NCBI RefSeq assembly: GCF_030705415.1
Contig: NZ_JAUZED010000024.1
Location: 1 to 37,295 of the forward strand
Source: Curtobacterium sp. A7_M15
Lineage (GTDB): Bacteria; Actinomycetota; Actinomycetes; Actinomycetales; Microbacteriaceae
Direction of reading: 5' to 3'
Length of the DNA: 37,295 nt
The notes under the pieces are model-generated. The model worked only from the letters and a program-made list of their open reading frames with translations, did no database searches and had not been told where the DNA came from. The position numbers and the translations under genes are program-made. This document shows, piece after piece, positions 9,544 to 18,981 of the stretch. How positions within the stretch are numbered: the stretch's first letter is position 1; every line of letters starts with the position of its first letter.

Positions 9544-10299
9544 ATGATCAAATTCGACCAGGTCACCAAGGTGTACTCGGGCAACCCGAGCCCCGCCCTC
9601 GACGCCATCTCCCTCGAGATCCTCAAGGGGGAGTTCGTCTTCCTCGTGGGTGCGTCCGGGTCCGGCAAGTCCAGCTTCCTCCGCCTCGTGCTCAAGGAGG
9701 AGAAGCCGTCACGTGGACAGATCCACGTGCTCGGGCAGCGGCTCGGTGCGCTGTCGTCGCGCAAGGTCCCGTACTTCCGCCGCAACCTCGGCGTGGTCTT
9801 CCAGGACTTCCGACTCCTGCCGAACAAGAACGTGTTCGACAACGTCGCGTTCTCGCTGCAGGTGATCGGCAAGAGCAAGGGCTTCATCAGCGAGGCCGTC
9901 ACCGACGTGCTCAAGCTCGTGGGCCTGGCCGGCAAGGCCACCCGCATGCCGCACGAGCTCTCCGGTGGTGAGCAGCAGCGCGTCGCGATCGCACGCGCCG
10001 TCGTCAACAAGCCGGCGATCCTCCTCGCCGACGAGCCCACCGGCAACCTCGACCCGACGACCTCGGCCGGGATCATGGCGCTCCTCGAACGCATCAACCA
10101 GGGAGGCACCACCGTGCTCATGGCGACCCACGACGCCAGCATCGTCAACCAGATGCAGCGCCGCGTCATCGAGCTCTCGAACGGGACCATCCTGCGCGAC
10201 GAGCAGTCCGGCGGCTACCAGACCCAGGCCGTGCCGATCCAGCGCGCCAGCGTGTCCAACACCACCGGCATCCAGACCATCCCGGGGATCATCCGATGA
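9544..10299 (+). CDS. ftsE: Cell division ATP-binding protein FtsE
   Basis: ATPase of the FtsEX complex, which transmits divisome signals across the membrane to peptidoglycan hydrolases. 251 aa, slightly longer than the ~225-aa norm because of a short Gln/Thr-rich C-terminal tail. Walker [10 protein letters not shown] (36-44), ABC signature LSGGEQ (139-144), Walker [10 protein letters not shown] (Asp163, Glu164) and the H-loop in MATHD are intact. The stop overlaps the ftsX start (ATGA), so the two are translationally coupled. Confidence 0.97.
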   Translation: MIKFDQVTKVYSGNPSPALDAISLEILKGEFVFLVGASGSGKSSFLRLVLKEEKPSRGQIHVLGQRLGALSSRKVPYFRRNLGVVFQDFRLLPNKNVFDNVAFSLQVIGKSKGFISEAVTDVLKLVGLAGKATRMPHELSGGEQQRVAIARAVVNKPAILLADEPTGNLDPTTSAGIMALLERINQGGTTVLMATHDASIVNQMQRRVIELSNGTILRDEQSGGYQTQAVPIQRASVSNTTGIQTIPGIIR

Positions 10300-11210
10300 G
10301 GCTCGGGCTCGTCATGTCCGAGGTCGGCTCGGGCCTGCGGCGCAACGCGTCGATGGTCGTGTCCGTCGTCCTCGTGACCTTCATCTCGCTCACCTTCGTC
10401 GGCACCGCGATCCTGCTCCAGATGCAGATCAACCAGATGAAGGGGTACTGGTACGACCGGGCGCAGGTCGCGGTCTACCTCTGCACCGACACCGACACCA
10501 CCGGCAACTGCACCGGCGCCAAGGCCACCGACGACCAGCGCAAGCAGGTGCAGGAGCAGCTCGACTCGTCGACCCTCAAGCCGTACATCGAGAAGACGTA
10601 CTACGAGGACCAGGACCAGGCGTACGACCGCTTCAAGCAGCAGTTCAAGGACTCGCCGGCGACGGAGTTCGTCAAGCCCGAGTACCTCAACGAGACGTTC
10701 TGGGTCAACCTGAAGAACCCGTCCCAGGCCGACGTGCTCGTCGAGAGTCTGTCGAAGGTCGCGGGCGTGCAGAGCGTGGTCGACCAGCGTGGGTACCTGC
10801 AGCCGATCTTCAACCTGCTCAACGCCTCGTCGTACACGGCGATCGGCATCGCGTCGCTGATGCTCATCGCCGCCGTCCTGCTCATCGCCACGACGATCCG
10901 GTTGTCCGCGTTCAGTCGACGGCGCGAGCTCGGCATCATGCGGTTGGTGGGCGCATCGAACCGGTTCATCCAGACACCGTTCGTTCTCGAGGGGGTGATC
11001 GCGGCCGCCATCGGTGCCGTCCTGGCCGGCGGGGCGATCGTCGCCGTGGTCTGGTTCTTCGTGCGGAACTACCTCGCGCAGCGGTTCTCGGGCACGGCGT
11101 TCATCGGCATGGGGGACGCGGCCGTCGTGGTGCCGTCGGTGATCGTGATCGGCATCGTGCTGGCCGGGCTGTCCGCCTTCGTCGCGATCCGCCGGTACCT
11201 GAAGGTCTGA
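10296..11210 (+). CDS. ftsX: Cell division permease-like protein FtsX
   Basis: Membrane partner of FtsE. 304 aa with the FtsX layout: one transmembrane helix near residues 20-45, a large extracytoplasmic domain, then three transmembrane helices in the last third. The outer domain has two closely spaced cysteines (in [12 protein letters not shown]) that could form a disulfide; this is inference. In actinobacteria FtsX is known to activate NlpC/P60 hydrolases such as RipC; no hydrolase gene is in the window. The ATG at 10296 overlaps the ftsE stop by 4 bp. Confidence 0.96.
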   Translation: MRLGLVMSEVGSGLRRNASMVVSVVLVTFISLTFVGTAILLQMQINQMKGYWYDRAQVAVYLCTDTDTTGNCTGAKATDDQRKQVQEQLDSSTLKPYIEKTYYEDQDQAYDRFKQQFKDSPATEFVKPEYLNETFWVNLKNPSQADVLVESLSKVAGVQSVVDQRGYLQPIFNLLNASSYTAIGIASLMLIAAVLLIATTIRLSAFSRRRELGIMRLVGASNRFIQTPFVLEGVIAAAIGAVLAGGAIVAVVWFFVRNYLAQRFSGTAFIGMGDAAVVVPSVIVIGIVLAGLSAFVAIRRYLKV

Positions 11211-11270
11211 CGCGCGGCCGGTCGTGCCGTCCGGTCGTGCCGGCCGGTCGTGCCGGCCGGTCGGCGCTGG

Positions 11271-11299
11271 GCGAGACTCGGCTCTGCGGACAGTCTCGC
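11271..11299 (+). terminator. Hairpin downstream of ftsX
   Basis: GCGAGACT and AGTCTCGC form an 8-bp stem with a 13-nt loop, 60 nt past the ftsX stop. There is no U-tract. It is a plausible terminator of the ftsEX transcript. Confidence 0.45.
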
Positions 11300-11565
11300 G
11301 GCTCCGGGGGTGCGGAGGGGTGCGCCGAGGCGCGGCGCGGGGCGCGCGGGGGCGGCGTCGGTGGGCTCGCCGGCGCGTTTCGCTCGTGTGGACGGTGCCG
11401 GGGAAGCGACATGTTGCCGGAGGTACGCGCCGATGGTGCCGGTGGAGCGACAGTCCACACGAGAGTTCCGGCGGCAGACTGTCGCTTTCGCGGAAGCGGC
11501 TGCGCTCAGACCGGCGCGGCAGGTCGCGGCGCGCCGGGAAGGTGCGGCGAGTGCCGCGTGTTGGG

Positions 11566-11571
11566 TAGTCT
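11566..11571 (+). promoter_or_regulatory. Predicted -10 element of smpB
   Basis: TAGTCT lies 43 nt before the smpB ATG. The predicted leader of about 37 nt includes a good Shine-Dalgarno, GGAAGGGG. Confidence 0.45.
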
Positions 11572-11614
11572 GTGGGGCTGCGCATCGGCAGCGACCGGAC
11601 GGAAGGGGACACGC

Positions 11615-12091
11615 ATGGCGAAGGAACGCGGCGAGAAGATCGTGGCGACGAACCGTCGCGCGCGTCACGACTACCTGATCGAGGACACGTACGAGGCCGG
11701 CATGGTCCTGTCCGGCACCGAGGTGAAGTCCCTCCGCGAGGGGCGTGCCTCGCTCGTCGACGGGTACGCCTTCATCGACGGTGGAGAAGCCTGGCTCGAC
11801 GCCGTGCACATCCCCGAGTACACCGAGGGTACGTGGAACAACCACGCGCCTCGGCGCAAGCGGAAGCTGCTCCTCCACAAGCAGCAGATCGTGAAGATCT
11901 CGCACAAGACGGCCCAGGGCGGCTACACGCTCGTGCCGTTGCAGATCTACTTCCACGACGGACGCGCCAAGGTGGAGATCGCGATCGCGAAGGGCAAGCG
12001 GGAGTTCGACAAGCGCCAGGCCCTTCGGGAGAAGACGGACAAGCGCGAGGCCGAGCGGGCCATGCGCACGCGGAACCGCATCGGGGAGTAG
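11615..12091 (+). CDS. smpB: SsrA-binding protein SmpB
   Basis: Binds tmRNA and delivers it to stalled ribosomes in trans-translation. 158 aa, normal length. An OB-fold core with [17 protein letters not shown] and [14 protein letters not shown] motifs is followed by a basic, probably disordered C-terminal tail ([24 protein letters not shown]) that enters the mRNA channel. The ATG has GGAAGGGG about 8 nt upstream. Its RNA partner ssrA lies only 96 nt downstream in the same direction. Confidence 0.97.
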   Translation: MAKERGEKIVATNRRARHDYLIEDTYEAGMVLSGTEVKSLREGRASLVDGYAFIDGGEAWLDAVHIPEYTEGTWNNHAPRRKRKLLLHKQQIVKISHKTAQGGYTLVPLQIYFHDGRAKVEIAIAKGKREFDKRQALREKTDKREAERAMRTRNRIGE

Positions 12092-12101
12092 CGCCGGTGC
12101 A

Positions 12102-12122
12102 ACTCAGTCCGATAGACTGAGT
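12102..12122 (+). promoter_or_regulatory. Dyad and -10-like sequence upstream of ssrA
   Basis: ACTCAGTC and GACTGAGT form a perfect 8-bp dyad around CGATA. The right half contains TAGACT (12113-12118), a good -10 hexamer 70 nt before the mature tmRNA 5' end. It could be the ssrA promoter, an smpB terminator, or both. A precursor leader removed by RNase P would be expected for tmRNA. Confidence 0.45.
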
Positions 12123-12187
12123 GACCGCTCCGACAGGGGCGTTGGCAACTCAACAGCGTGACAGCGGCTCGCACGTTCGGCCCGCAT

Positions 12188-12565
12188 GGGGATGATCGGT
12201 TTCGACATTGCCTGTGTGCCGACGGGAAGCGGGCCGAGGACCCACGGTCATCTCGTCAACGATCCGTGGAAAACAACAAGTGCCAATTCCAAGCGCACTG
12301 ACTTCGCTCTCGCTGCGTAAGCAGCCCAGCACATGAAGTCCGTCGGCCAGGTGACCGTCTTCTAACCTGAGTTCCGGCGTCATCCAGAGGACTTGCTGCA
12401 CGGTTGCGCCTCAGGGCCGTGCGGGACTTGCACTGAGACTGGGCCCGTCGTCCTAGAAGCCGGTAGCAAAGGACGGGGCCGAGCAGAACGAATCATCCGG
12501 ATACGCCCGTAGAAGACGTCGAATTGCAGCGATGGACGGGGGTTCGATTCCCCCCATCTCCACCA
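12188..12565 (+). ncRNA. ssrA: Transfer-messenger RNA (tmRNA)
   Basis: Rescues stalled ribosomes by acting as tRNA-Ala and then as a short mRNA. The 5' end GGGGATGATCGGTTTCGAC pairs through seven bases with CATCTCC before the encoded ACCA at the 3' end; GGTTCGATTCCCCCC forms the T arm. The tag frame runs from GCC (12282-12284) to TAA (12318-12320) and encodes ANSKRTDFALAA, ending in the expected ALAA degradation signal. Length is 378 nt including CCA. smpB lies directly upstream and a strong hairpin follows at 12604. Confidence 0.96.
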
Positions 12566-12603
12566 TTCGCCGGACGACGAGCCGCTGTCACGCACCGCCA
12601 CAC

Positions 12604-12645
12604 CGAACGCCCCGACACCGTCCCCGGACGATGTCGGGGCGTTCG
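12604..12645 (+). terminator. Intrinsic-type terminator after ssrA
   Basis: CGAACGCCCCGACA and TGTCGGGGCGTTCG form a perfect 14-bp stem with a 14-nt loop, 38 nt after the tmRNA end. The run that follows is only weakly T-rich (GCTGTT). It is very likely the tmRNA terminator. Confidence 0.8.
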
Positions 12646-12721
12646 CTGTTCCGCCACCGGCGAGGACTACGATCCGCGACAGGCGCGGGAACACGCCCGC
12701 GCTGACGAACAGGAGGTCCAC

Positions 12722-13522
<801 letters not shown>

Positions 13523-13544
13523 CCTGAGGGCTTGTACAGCACAT

Positions 13545-13567
13545 TTGTTTCCATTGTGTTAAACAAT
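13545..13567 (+). promoter_or_regulatory. AT-rich dyads upstream of the APC permease
   Basis: TTGTTT (13545-13550) and AAACAA (13561-13566) form an inverted repeat, overlapping ATTGT/ACAAT (13553-13557 with 13563-13567). CAGCAC and GTGCTG flank them more widely. The stretch is strikingly AT-rich for this genome and lies about 80 nt before the permease start. It is a good candidate for a promoter with a repressor operator. Confidence 0.45.
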
Positions 13568-13648
13568 CCGACCAAAGTGCTGTCACAGTGCCAGAGTCGT
13601 TGAGCGCAACCCCCGTCCGAGGGGTCGCGCTGATCGACAGGAGCAACA

Positions 13649-15313
13649 GTGGCTACAACGACACAGGTGCTGCCGGACTCCGGCCTCAAGCGGAACGTCG
13701 GCTTCATCGGGCTCATCTGGGCCTCGACGGGGTCGATCATCGGCTCCGGCTGGCTGTTCGGTTCGCAGGAGGCCCTGAAGACCGCCGGTCCCGCCGCGAT
13801 CATCTCGTGGATCATCGGTGGCGTGGCGATCCTCGTGCTCGCCCTCGTGCACGCCGAGCTCGGCGGGATGTTCCCGATCGCGGGCGGAACGGCGCGCTTC
13901 CCCCACATCGCCTTCGGCGGCGTCGCCGGAGCCTCCTTCGGGTGGTTCTCCTGGCTGCAGTCCGTGACGGTCGCCCCGATCGAGGTCGAGGCGATGATCA
14001 AGTACGCGCAGCACTGGCAGTTCGCGCACCCGTGGCTGCACACCGTGGTCATCAAGGGTGAGACCCAGCAGCTGCTGACCGGCGCCGGGATCGCGGTCGC
14101 GATCGTCCTGATGGCCGTCGTCACGGTGATCAACATGCTCAGCGTGAAGATCCTCGCGAACACGAACTCCGCGGCGACCTGGTGGAAGGTCGCCATCCCC
14201 CTGCTCGTCATCATCGTGCTGGCGTTCAGCGGGTTCCACGGCTCGAACTTCACGGCGGCGGACGGCTTCATGCCCGAGGGTGCGAAGGGCATCCTCGCCG
14301 CAGTGTCGACGTCGGGCATCATCTTCGCGTTCCTCGGCTTCGAGCAGGCGGACCAGCTCGCCGGCGAGGCCAAGAACCCGAAGCGCGACATCCCGCGTGC
14401 CGTCATCGGCTCGGTGCTCATCGGGCTCGTGATCTACCTGCTGCTGCAGATCGTCTTCCTCGGCGTCCTGCGCTCCGACGCGATCCAGGGCTCGTGGGCG
14501 ACCGCCGACTTCACGAAGTACACCGGGCCGTTCGCCGACATCGCGATGGCAGCCGGCATCACGTGGCTCGCCGTCATCATCTTCATCGACGCGATCATCT
14601 CGCCGGCCGGTACCGGCCTGATCTACGTGACGGCGACGAGTCGCATCTCGTACGGGCTCAGCCGCAACGGCTACTTCCCGAAGGCCTTCGAGTGGACGAC
14701 GAAGCAGGGCGTGCCGTGGGTCGGGCTCATCGTGGCGTTCGTCGTCGGGTGCGCGTGCTTCGCGCCGTTCCCGTCGTGGCAGGGACTCGTCAGCCTCATC
14801 ACGAGCGCGTCGGTGCTGATGTACGCGGGGGCGCCGTTGGCACTGGGTGCGTTCCGGAAGCGGATCCCCGAGATCGAGCGCCCCTACCGGATGCCGGCCG
14901 CGACCGTGCTGTCGCCGATCGCCTTCATCGTCGCGAACCTGATCATCCTCTGGACCGGGTGGGACACCGACTGGAAGCTCGGGGTGGCGATCCTCATCGG
15001 CGCCGTCGTGATCATCCTGACCAACGTGTTCCGCGGTGCCTCGAGCGTCCGCCCGCGGTGGGACTGGAGGGCGGCGCAGTGGCTGCTGCCGTACCTGATC
15101 GGCATGGGGCTCATCGTGTTCCTCAGCGACTTCGGCCCGCTGACCACCCCGGTGTTCCCGCTGTGGATCGACATCCTCGTGGTGGCGGTGTTCTCCCTGG
15201 TCATCTACTACTGGGCGATCAACTCGGCGTCCGACCGCGACGAGATCCTCCGCACCGCCGAGGACGTCCGCGACGTCGAGGAGAGCGGCGTCGTGGAGGC
15301 GGTCCACCACTGA
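13649..15313 (+). CDS. APC-superfamily amino acid/polyamine permease
   Basis: Secondary transporter for an amino acid or related amine across the cytoplasmic membrane. 554 aa, with about 12-14 hydrophobic segments across residues 15-530. The first helix carries GSIIGSGW, the unwound substrate-binding motif of the family, and GFEQADQLAGEAKNPKRDIPRA is the conserved loop after TM6. The start is GTG at 13649 with AGGAG about 6 nt upstream. The substrate cannot be told from sequence. The gene is convergent with the flavin monooxygenase (28 nt between stops) and seems to be transcribed alone from an AT-rich promoter region. Confidence 0.88.
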   Translation: MATTTQVLPDSGLKRNVGFIGLIWASTGSIIGSGWLFGSQEALKTAGPAAIISWIIGGVAILVLALVHAELGGMFPIAGGTARFPHIAFGGVAGASFGWFSWLQSVTVAPIEVEAMIKYAQHWQFAHPWLHTVVIKGETQQLLTGAGIAVAIVLMAVVTVINMLSVKILANTNSAATWWKVAIPLLVIIVLAFSGFHGSNFTAADGFMPEGAKGILAAVSTSGIIFAFLGFEQADQLAGEAKNPKRDIPRAVIGSVLIGLVIYLLLQIVFLGVLRSDAIQGSWATADFTKYTGPFADIAMAAGITWLAVIIFIDAIISPAGTGLIYVTATSRISYGLSRNGYFPKAFEWTTKQGVPWVGLIVAFVVGCACFAPFPSWQGLVSLITSASVLMYAGAPLALGAFRKRIPEIERPYRMPAATVLSPIAFIVANLIILWTGWDTDWKLGVAILIGAVVIILTNVFRGASSVRPRWDWRAAQWLLPYLIGMGLIVFLSDFGPLTTPVFPLWIDILVVAVFSLVIYYWAINSASDRDEILRTAEDVRDVEESGVVEAVHH

Positions 15314-15341
15314 GACCGGTCCCTCCTCAGCGGGGCCACCA

Positions 15342-16646
15342 CTAGAAGTCGAACAGGTTCTGCCGGATGCCTCCGGCGCCGTACTCCCGTCGCAGGAGCC
15401 CACGGCGCCGGAGCACCGGCACGAGGTCGCCGAGCATCCGGTAGACCTGCGCCGGGTGCAGGTCGCCCGAGAAGATGATGCCGTCGTTGTCCGCGTCCGC
15501 ACCGAGCTCCTCGATGAAGTCGGCGAACTCGTCCGCGGTGCCGACGAACCCCTCGCGGGAGGCCACCCGACCCTTGCGGGCCTTGCGCTCGAGGAGCGTG
15601 CGCAGCGGTGCGTCGGGGGTGTCGCCCACGAGACCGCGGATCGTCCCCGCCGACACGTGGTCGCCGAACGTGCCCGCCGGGATCGGCGCGTCGAGGTCGA
15701 GCGCGAGCAGGTCGGTCTCCGAGTCGCTCGACCACGCGATCGCCGCGGTGCGCAGGTCGTCGTCGGACGGGTGCCGTGAGGCGTCCACCACACGGTCCGC
15801 CTCGGCCGCCGACGACACGATCTCGGGCTTGAGGACGAACAGGATCCGTAGGGCCTCCGCGGCGCGCCCGGCTTCGGCCGCGGCGGAGAGCACCCGCGCT
15901 CGGTAGTCCCGGACGGCCGCCGCGGACAGCGGTGCGAGCGCGAGTTGCACGTCCGAGTGCGTGCCCGCGAACGCCAGCCCGCGTCCCGAGCCACCGGGGG
16001 AGACCACGATCGGGTCGGAGTCCAGCGGGAGGGCGTTGAGCGGGCCGTCGGCGGTGAAGTACGCGCCCTCGTGGTGGAAGGCGTCGAGGGCGTCCCCGTC
16101 GGCGAAGGTCCAGTCCGTCGGGTCCCCGATGAACCCGGACCCCCACGAGTGCCAGAGGCGCCGCACGAGCTGCAGCCACTCCTCCGCACGGTCGTACGCG
16201 GCGTCGTGCGGGAGCGGGGCGAGTCCGGCGTGCCGTGCGCTCCCGGTGTCGGTGACGACGTTGACGCCGAAGCGGTCGCCGGAGAGGTGCGCGAGCGTCG
16301 AGAACTGCCGTGCCGCGAGGTAGGGCGGCGTGAACCCGGCGTTCACGGTCGGCGCGATGCCGATGTGGGACGTCGCGGCGAAGAGGTACGGCGCGAGCAG
16401 CAGCGGGTCGTGCTTCGGGCCGCCGTACGCCTGCCGGATCCGCAGGTCCAGGGTCGACGGGTTGCCGAGCGAGATCGCGTCCTCGGCGATGACGAGGTCC
16501 ATGCCGGCCTGCTCGAGGGTGCGGACGGACTGCTGGTACAGGTCGGGCTTCGTCCAGTCGTGTCCCCAGTCCCAGTCGGACCGGCCCCACGCCTGCGGGC
16601 CGAACCCGCGCGAGAAGAAGTACCCGAAGTGCTGCAGTCCTGCCAT
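15342..16646 (-). CDS. NtaA/SnaA/DszA-family FMN-dependent monooxygenase
   Basis: Luciferase-like flavin monooxygenase (LLM class), 434 aa, which uses reduced FMN and oxygen to oxidise a small organic substrate. Family features: GFGPQAWGRSDWDWG near the N-terminus, the conserved NVVTDTGSARHAG segment, and DPIVVSPGGSGRGLAFAG near residue 240. Family members attack nitrilotriacetate, sulfones or other sulfur and nitrogen compounds and need a separate flavin reductase, which is not in the window. The ATG at 16646 lies 3 nt after the metY stop, so the two genes form one operon, suggesting release of sulfur for homocysteine synthesis. The true substrate is unknown. Confidence 0.88.
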   Translation of the reverse strand: MAGLQHFGYFFSRGFGPQAWGRSDWDWGHDWTKPDLYQQSVRTLEQAGMDLVIAEDAISLGNPSTLDLRIRQAYGGPKHDPLLLAPYLFAATSHIGIAPTVNAGFTPPYLAARQFSTLAHLSGDRFGVNVVTDTGSARHAGLAPLPHDAAYDRAEEWLQLVRRLWHSWGSGFIGDPTDWTFADGDALDAFHHEGAYFTADGPLNALPLDSDPIVVSPGGSGRGLAFAGTHSDVQLALAPLSAAAVRDYRARVLSAAAEAGRAAEALRILFVLKPEIVSSAAEADRVVDASRHPSDDDLRTAAIAWSSDSETDLLALDLDAPIPAGTFGDHVSAGTIRGLVGDTPDAPLRTLLERKARKGRVASREGFVGTADEFADFIEELGADADNDGIIFSGDLHPAQVYRMLGDLVPVLRRRGLLRREYGAGGIRQNLFDF

Positions 16647-16649
16647 TGC

Positions 16650-18041
16650 CTAGAGTTCCTCCGCGATGACGTGGTTGCCGGGGACGGCGTGTTCCAGGGA
16701 GGCGAGCTCCGAGTCGGGGTCGACCCGCGCCTCCTGGACCGCCCCCGCGCCGCGCAACGCGGCGAACCCGCGCGACAGGTCCCGTCTCAGGTCCGCGACG
16801 TCCTCGATGCCGACCGACAGCCTGATGAGGCCGTCGTCGATGCCCTGGTCGACGCGCTCCTGGGGCGTCTTGCCGGCGTGGGTCGTGGTGGCGGGGTGCA
16901 GGATCAGCGAGCGGACGTCGCCGAGGTGGGTCATGCGGCTGAACAGCTGGACGCTGTCGATGAAGGTCCGCGCGGCGGCTTCGCCGCCGTCCAGCGTGAA
17001 CGCGAAGACGGAGCCGGCACCGCGCGGCAGGTAGCGCTGGGCGAGGTCGTGGTACGGACTGGAGGCGAGACCCGCGTAGTCGACGCTCGTCACCTCCGGC
17101 TGCTGCTCCAGGAAGGACGCGATCGCCAGCGCGTTCGCGCTGTGGCGTTCCACGCGCAGGGACAGCGTCTCGATGCCCTGGCGGAGCAGGAAGGAGTTGA
17201 AGGGGGAGGGCGTCGGACCGATGCGGGACGCGACGACATCGCGTGCGAAGACGATGAACGCTCGGCTGCCGTAGCGCTCGACGTAGCTCTCGCCGCCGAG
17301 CGACCGCTCCGGGCTGGTCAGGTGCACCCACCGCTCGGGGGAGGCGGACCAGTCGAAGGTGCCGCCGTCGACGACCACGCCGCCGAGCCCGGCACCGTGG
17401 CCGGAGAGGAACTTCGACGCCGAGTGCACGACGACGTCGGCGCCGTGGTCGACCGGACGCACGAGGTACGGCGTCGCGAGGGTGTTGTCGACGATGAGCG
17501 GCACACCCGCACGGTGCGCGGTGTCGGCGACGCCGGTGATGTCGAGGACGTCGTTCTTCGGGTTCGGGATCGTCTCGGCGAAGAAGGCCTTCGTGTTCGG
17601 GCGGACGAGTCGCCCCCACTCGTCGAGGTCGCGCTGGTCCGCGACGAAGTCGACCTCGATCCCGAAGCGCCCGAGGTTCTGCACCAGCAGGCCCTTGGTG
17701 CCCTCGTAGATGCTGCGCGCCGCGACGACGTGGTCGCCGGCCTGCAGGATGCCGAGGAACGCGACGGTGGCGGCGGCCTGCCCGCTGCCGACCAGGATCG
17801 CCTCGACACCGCGTTCCAGCAGGGCGACCCGGCGCTCGACGTCCGCGTTCGTGGGGTTGCCGAGCCGGGTGTAGGTGTAGCCGTCGTCGGTCCCGGCGAA
17901 GCGGTCGCGGGCCTGGTCGAAGTCGTCGAACAGGAACCCGGAGGACATGTGGATGGCGGGGACCCTCGCACCGTGGCCCTGGTCGGGCTGGAACCCGCCG
18001 TGCACCTGTTCGGTCGCGAAACCGTGCGCCTCGTCCGTCAC
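16650..18041 (-). CDS. metY: O-acetylhomoserine (thiol)-lyase MetY
   Basis: PLP enzyme of the Cys/Met metabolism family that makes homocysteine from O-acetylhomoserine and sulfide. 463 aa, the longer MetY size rather than the ~390 aa of cystathionine lyases. Visible motifs: TYTRLGNPTNADVERRVALLE, SGQAAATVAFL, and SASKFLSGHG with PLP lysine Lys210. The start is GTG at 18041 with AGGAGG about 7 nt upstream; an in-frame opening 43 codons longer lacks such a site and has unlike composition. The flavin monooxygenase gene follows after 3 nt. The last residues include the EARVDPDSE segment whose DNA carries the 17-mer repeat also found at 4871. Confidence 0.93.
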   Translation of the reverse strand: MTDEAHGFATEQVHGGFQPDQGHGARVPAIHMSSGFLFDDFDQARDRFAGTDDGYTYTRLGNPTNADVERRVALLERGVEAILVGSGQAAATVAFLGILQAGDHVVAARSIYEGTKGLLVQNLGRFGIEVDFVADQRDLDEWGRLVRPNTKAFFAETIPNPKNDVLDITGVADTAHRAGVPLIVDNTLATPYLVRPVDHGADVVVHSASKFLSGHGAGLGGVVVDGGTFDWSASPERWVHLTSPERSLGGESYVERYGSRAFIVFARDVVASRIGPTPSPFNSFLLRQGIETLSLRVERHSANALAIASFLEQQPEVTSVDYAGLASSPYHDLAQRYLPRGAGSVFAFTLDGGEAAARTFIDSVQLFSRMTHLGDVRSLILHPATTTHAGKTPQERVDQGIDDGLIRLSVGIEDVADLRRDLSRGFAALRGAGAVQEARVDPDSELASLEHAVPGNHVIAEEL

Positions 18042-18192
18042 GGGACACCTCCTGCCGTCGTCGTTCCGATACTCTCGCAGGCTTCCCCCGGCGGTTCCCG
18101 TTTGCGGCGTTCCGTTACGGCGGGCGGGGCGCTTTCTGGGAGACGGCATCCGTCGATCGCAGCGTGTCACGTCGGAAGGTGCGCCGCACCGG

Positions 18193-18230
18193 ACTGGAGG
18201 CGCGGGTCGGCGCCGCCCCGCGCCTCCAGT
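18193..18230 (-). terminator. 14-bp perfect hairpin (CGCGCCTCC family) after the Nudix gene
   Basis: ACTGGAGGCGCGGG and CCCGCGCCTCCAGT (18193-18206 with 18217-18230) are perfect complements around a 10-nt loop. The hairpin is 7 nt past the Nudix stop on the minus strand and upstream of metY, so it probably insulates the two. It is also the clearest full copy of the dispersed CGCGCCTCC palindrome. Confidence 0.75.
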
Positions 18231-18236
18231 TCGGTG

Positions 18237-18769
18237 TCAGTCGCGGTGCGCGACCGTGGCGACCACCGCGGTCAGGCGTGCGGGCAGCCCCGGCGCGAGG
18301 CCCTCGGGCAGTGCGTCGAGGGTGAACCACCGGACGTCGTCGCTCTCGTCGCTGACGGTGGTCGCCTCGGCAGGATCGACCACGGCGACGAAGCCGACGT
18401 CCCAGTGCGCGGCGCAGGCGAAGCCGCCGTGCAGGTCGTGACGGTCGAGATCAGCGACGGTCGTGGCGAGCAGGTCGAGGTCGGCAGGCCGGACTCTTCG
18501 CGTGCCTCGCGGCGGGCCGCATCGGCGAGGTCGCGGTCGCCCGGTTCGAGGTGTCCGCCGAACTGCACCCAGAACCGGCCCTTGCGGTGCAGACACAGCA
18601 GGACGCTCCCGAGGTCGGGCGAGAACACGAAGCACGACGCGGTGAGGTGCTCCGGACCGCCGTCGCGTCGGAGTGCCGCGTCCCCGTGGGCTCGCACGAA
18701 GGCGAGGAAGCGGTCACGGGCGGGCGCCGACGTGTCGGCGAGGGTGGCGGTCACGTCGTCGAGGTGCAC
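18237..18769 (-). pseudogene. Nudix hydrolase gene with a one-base frameshift
   Basis: The first part, from GTG 18769, reads VHLDDVTATL... through a Nudix box GHLEPGDRDLADAARREAREESGL. After ESGL this frame loses homology. The continuation DLDLLATTVADLDRHDL...AHWDVGFVAVVDP...DDVRWFTLDALPEG is in another frame and ends at 18237. The break is at about 18485/18486, where one missing base in a Leu codon would restore ESGLADLDLL. Both halves have normal codon use, so this is either a sequencing error or a very recent mutation. The intact product would be ~177 aa. The Nudix box has one extra residue compared with the canonical spacing, as in a known actinobacterial subgroup. Confidence 0.82.
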
Positions 18770-18825
18770 CGTGCCATCGTCGCAGGGTGGGGCGTGTGGG
18801 GTGGTGCGTTCGCAGTGGTGCGACA

Positions 18826-18940
18826 TCGTCGACGTCGTACGACAGCGGGCTCGTCGTTGCTGCGCGCGTGCAACTGTTGCGTGCGCGGGATTGCGACTCC
18901 GTCGATGTCGTACGACAGCGAGGTTGTCGTTCCGAGTCGG
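18826..18940 (-). repeat. Composite palindromic repeat, copy A
   Basis: Read on the minus strand, it starts with CCGACTCGGAACGACA (18940-18925), followed by modules built on GTCGTACGAC (18907-18916 and 18834-18843), a GCAACAGTTGC centre, and GCAACGACGAG. The order and much of the sequence match copy B at 25383-25526, on the plus strand. It lies between the M50-like gene and the Nudix gene. No coding sense is visible. Confidence 0.8.
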
Positions 18941-18981
18941 ACCGGCGCGACCCCGGCCCCGCGCGACCCCGACCCTGCACG

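Larger units (their letters stand above)
11211..11614. other. 404-bp gene-free region with tandem and inverted repeats
   Basis: No credible gene lies between ftsX and smpB. The left end has repeats of CGTGCCGGCCGGT (about 11221-11263). Three inverted repeats follow: GCGAGACT/AGTCTCGC (11271-11299), CTCGTGTGGAC/GTCCACACGAG (11383-11393 with 11453-11463) and AGCGACAGT/ACTGTCGCT (11446-11454 with 11478-11486). They share a GACAGTC/GACTGTC-like core. The right end carries the smpB promoter. Confidence 0.7.

Noticed and set aside
18042..18190. SAM riboswitch upstream of metY
   Set aside because: I could not find the stem layout of an S-box or SAM-II type leader; only an imperfect direct repeat is visible.
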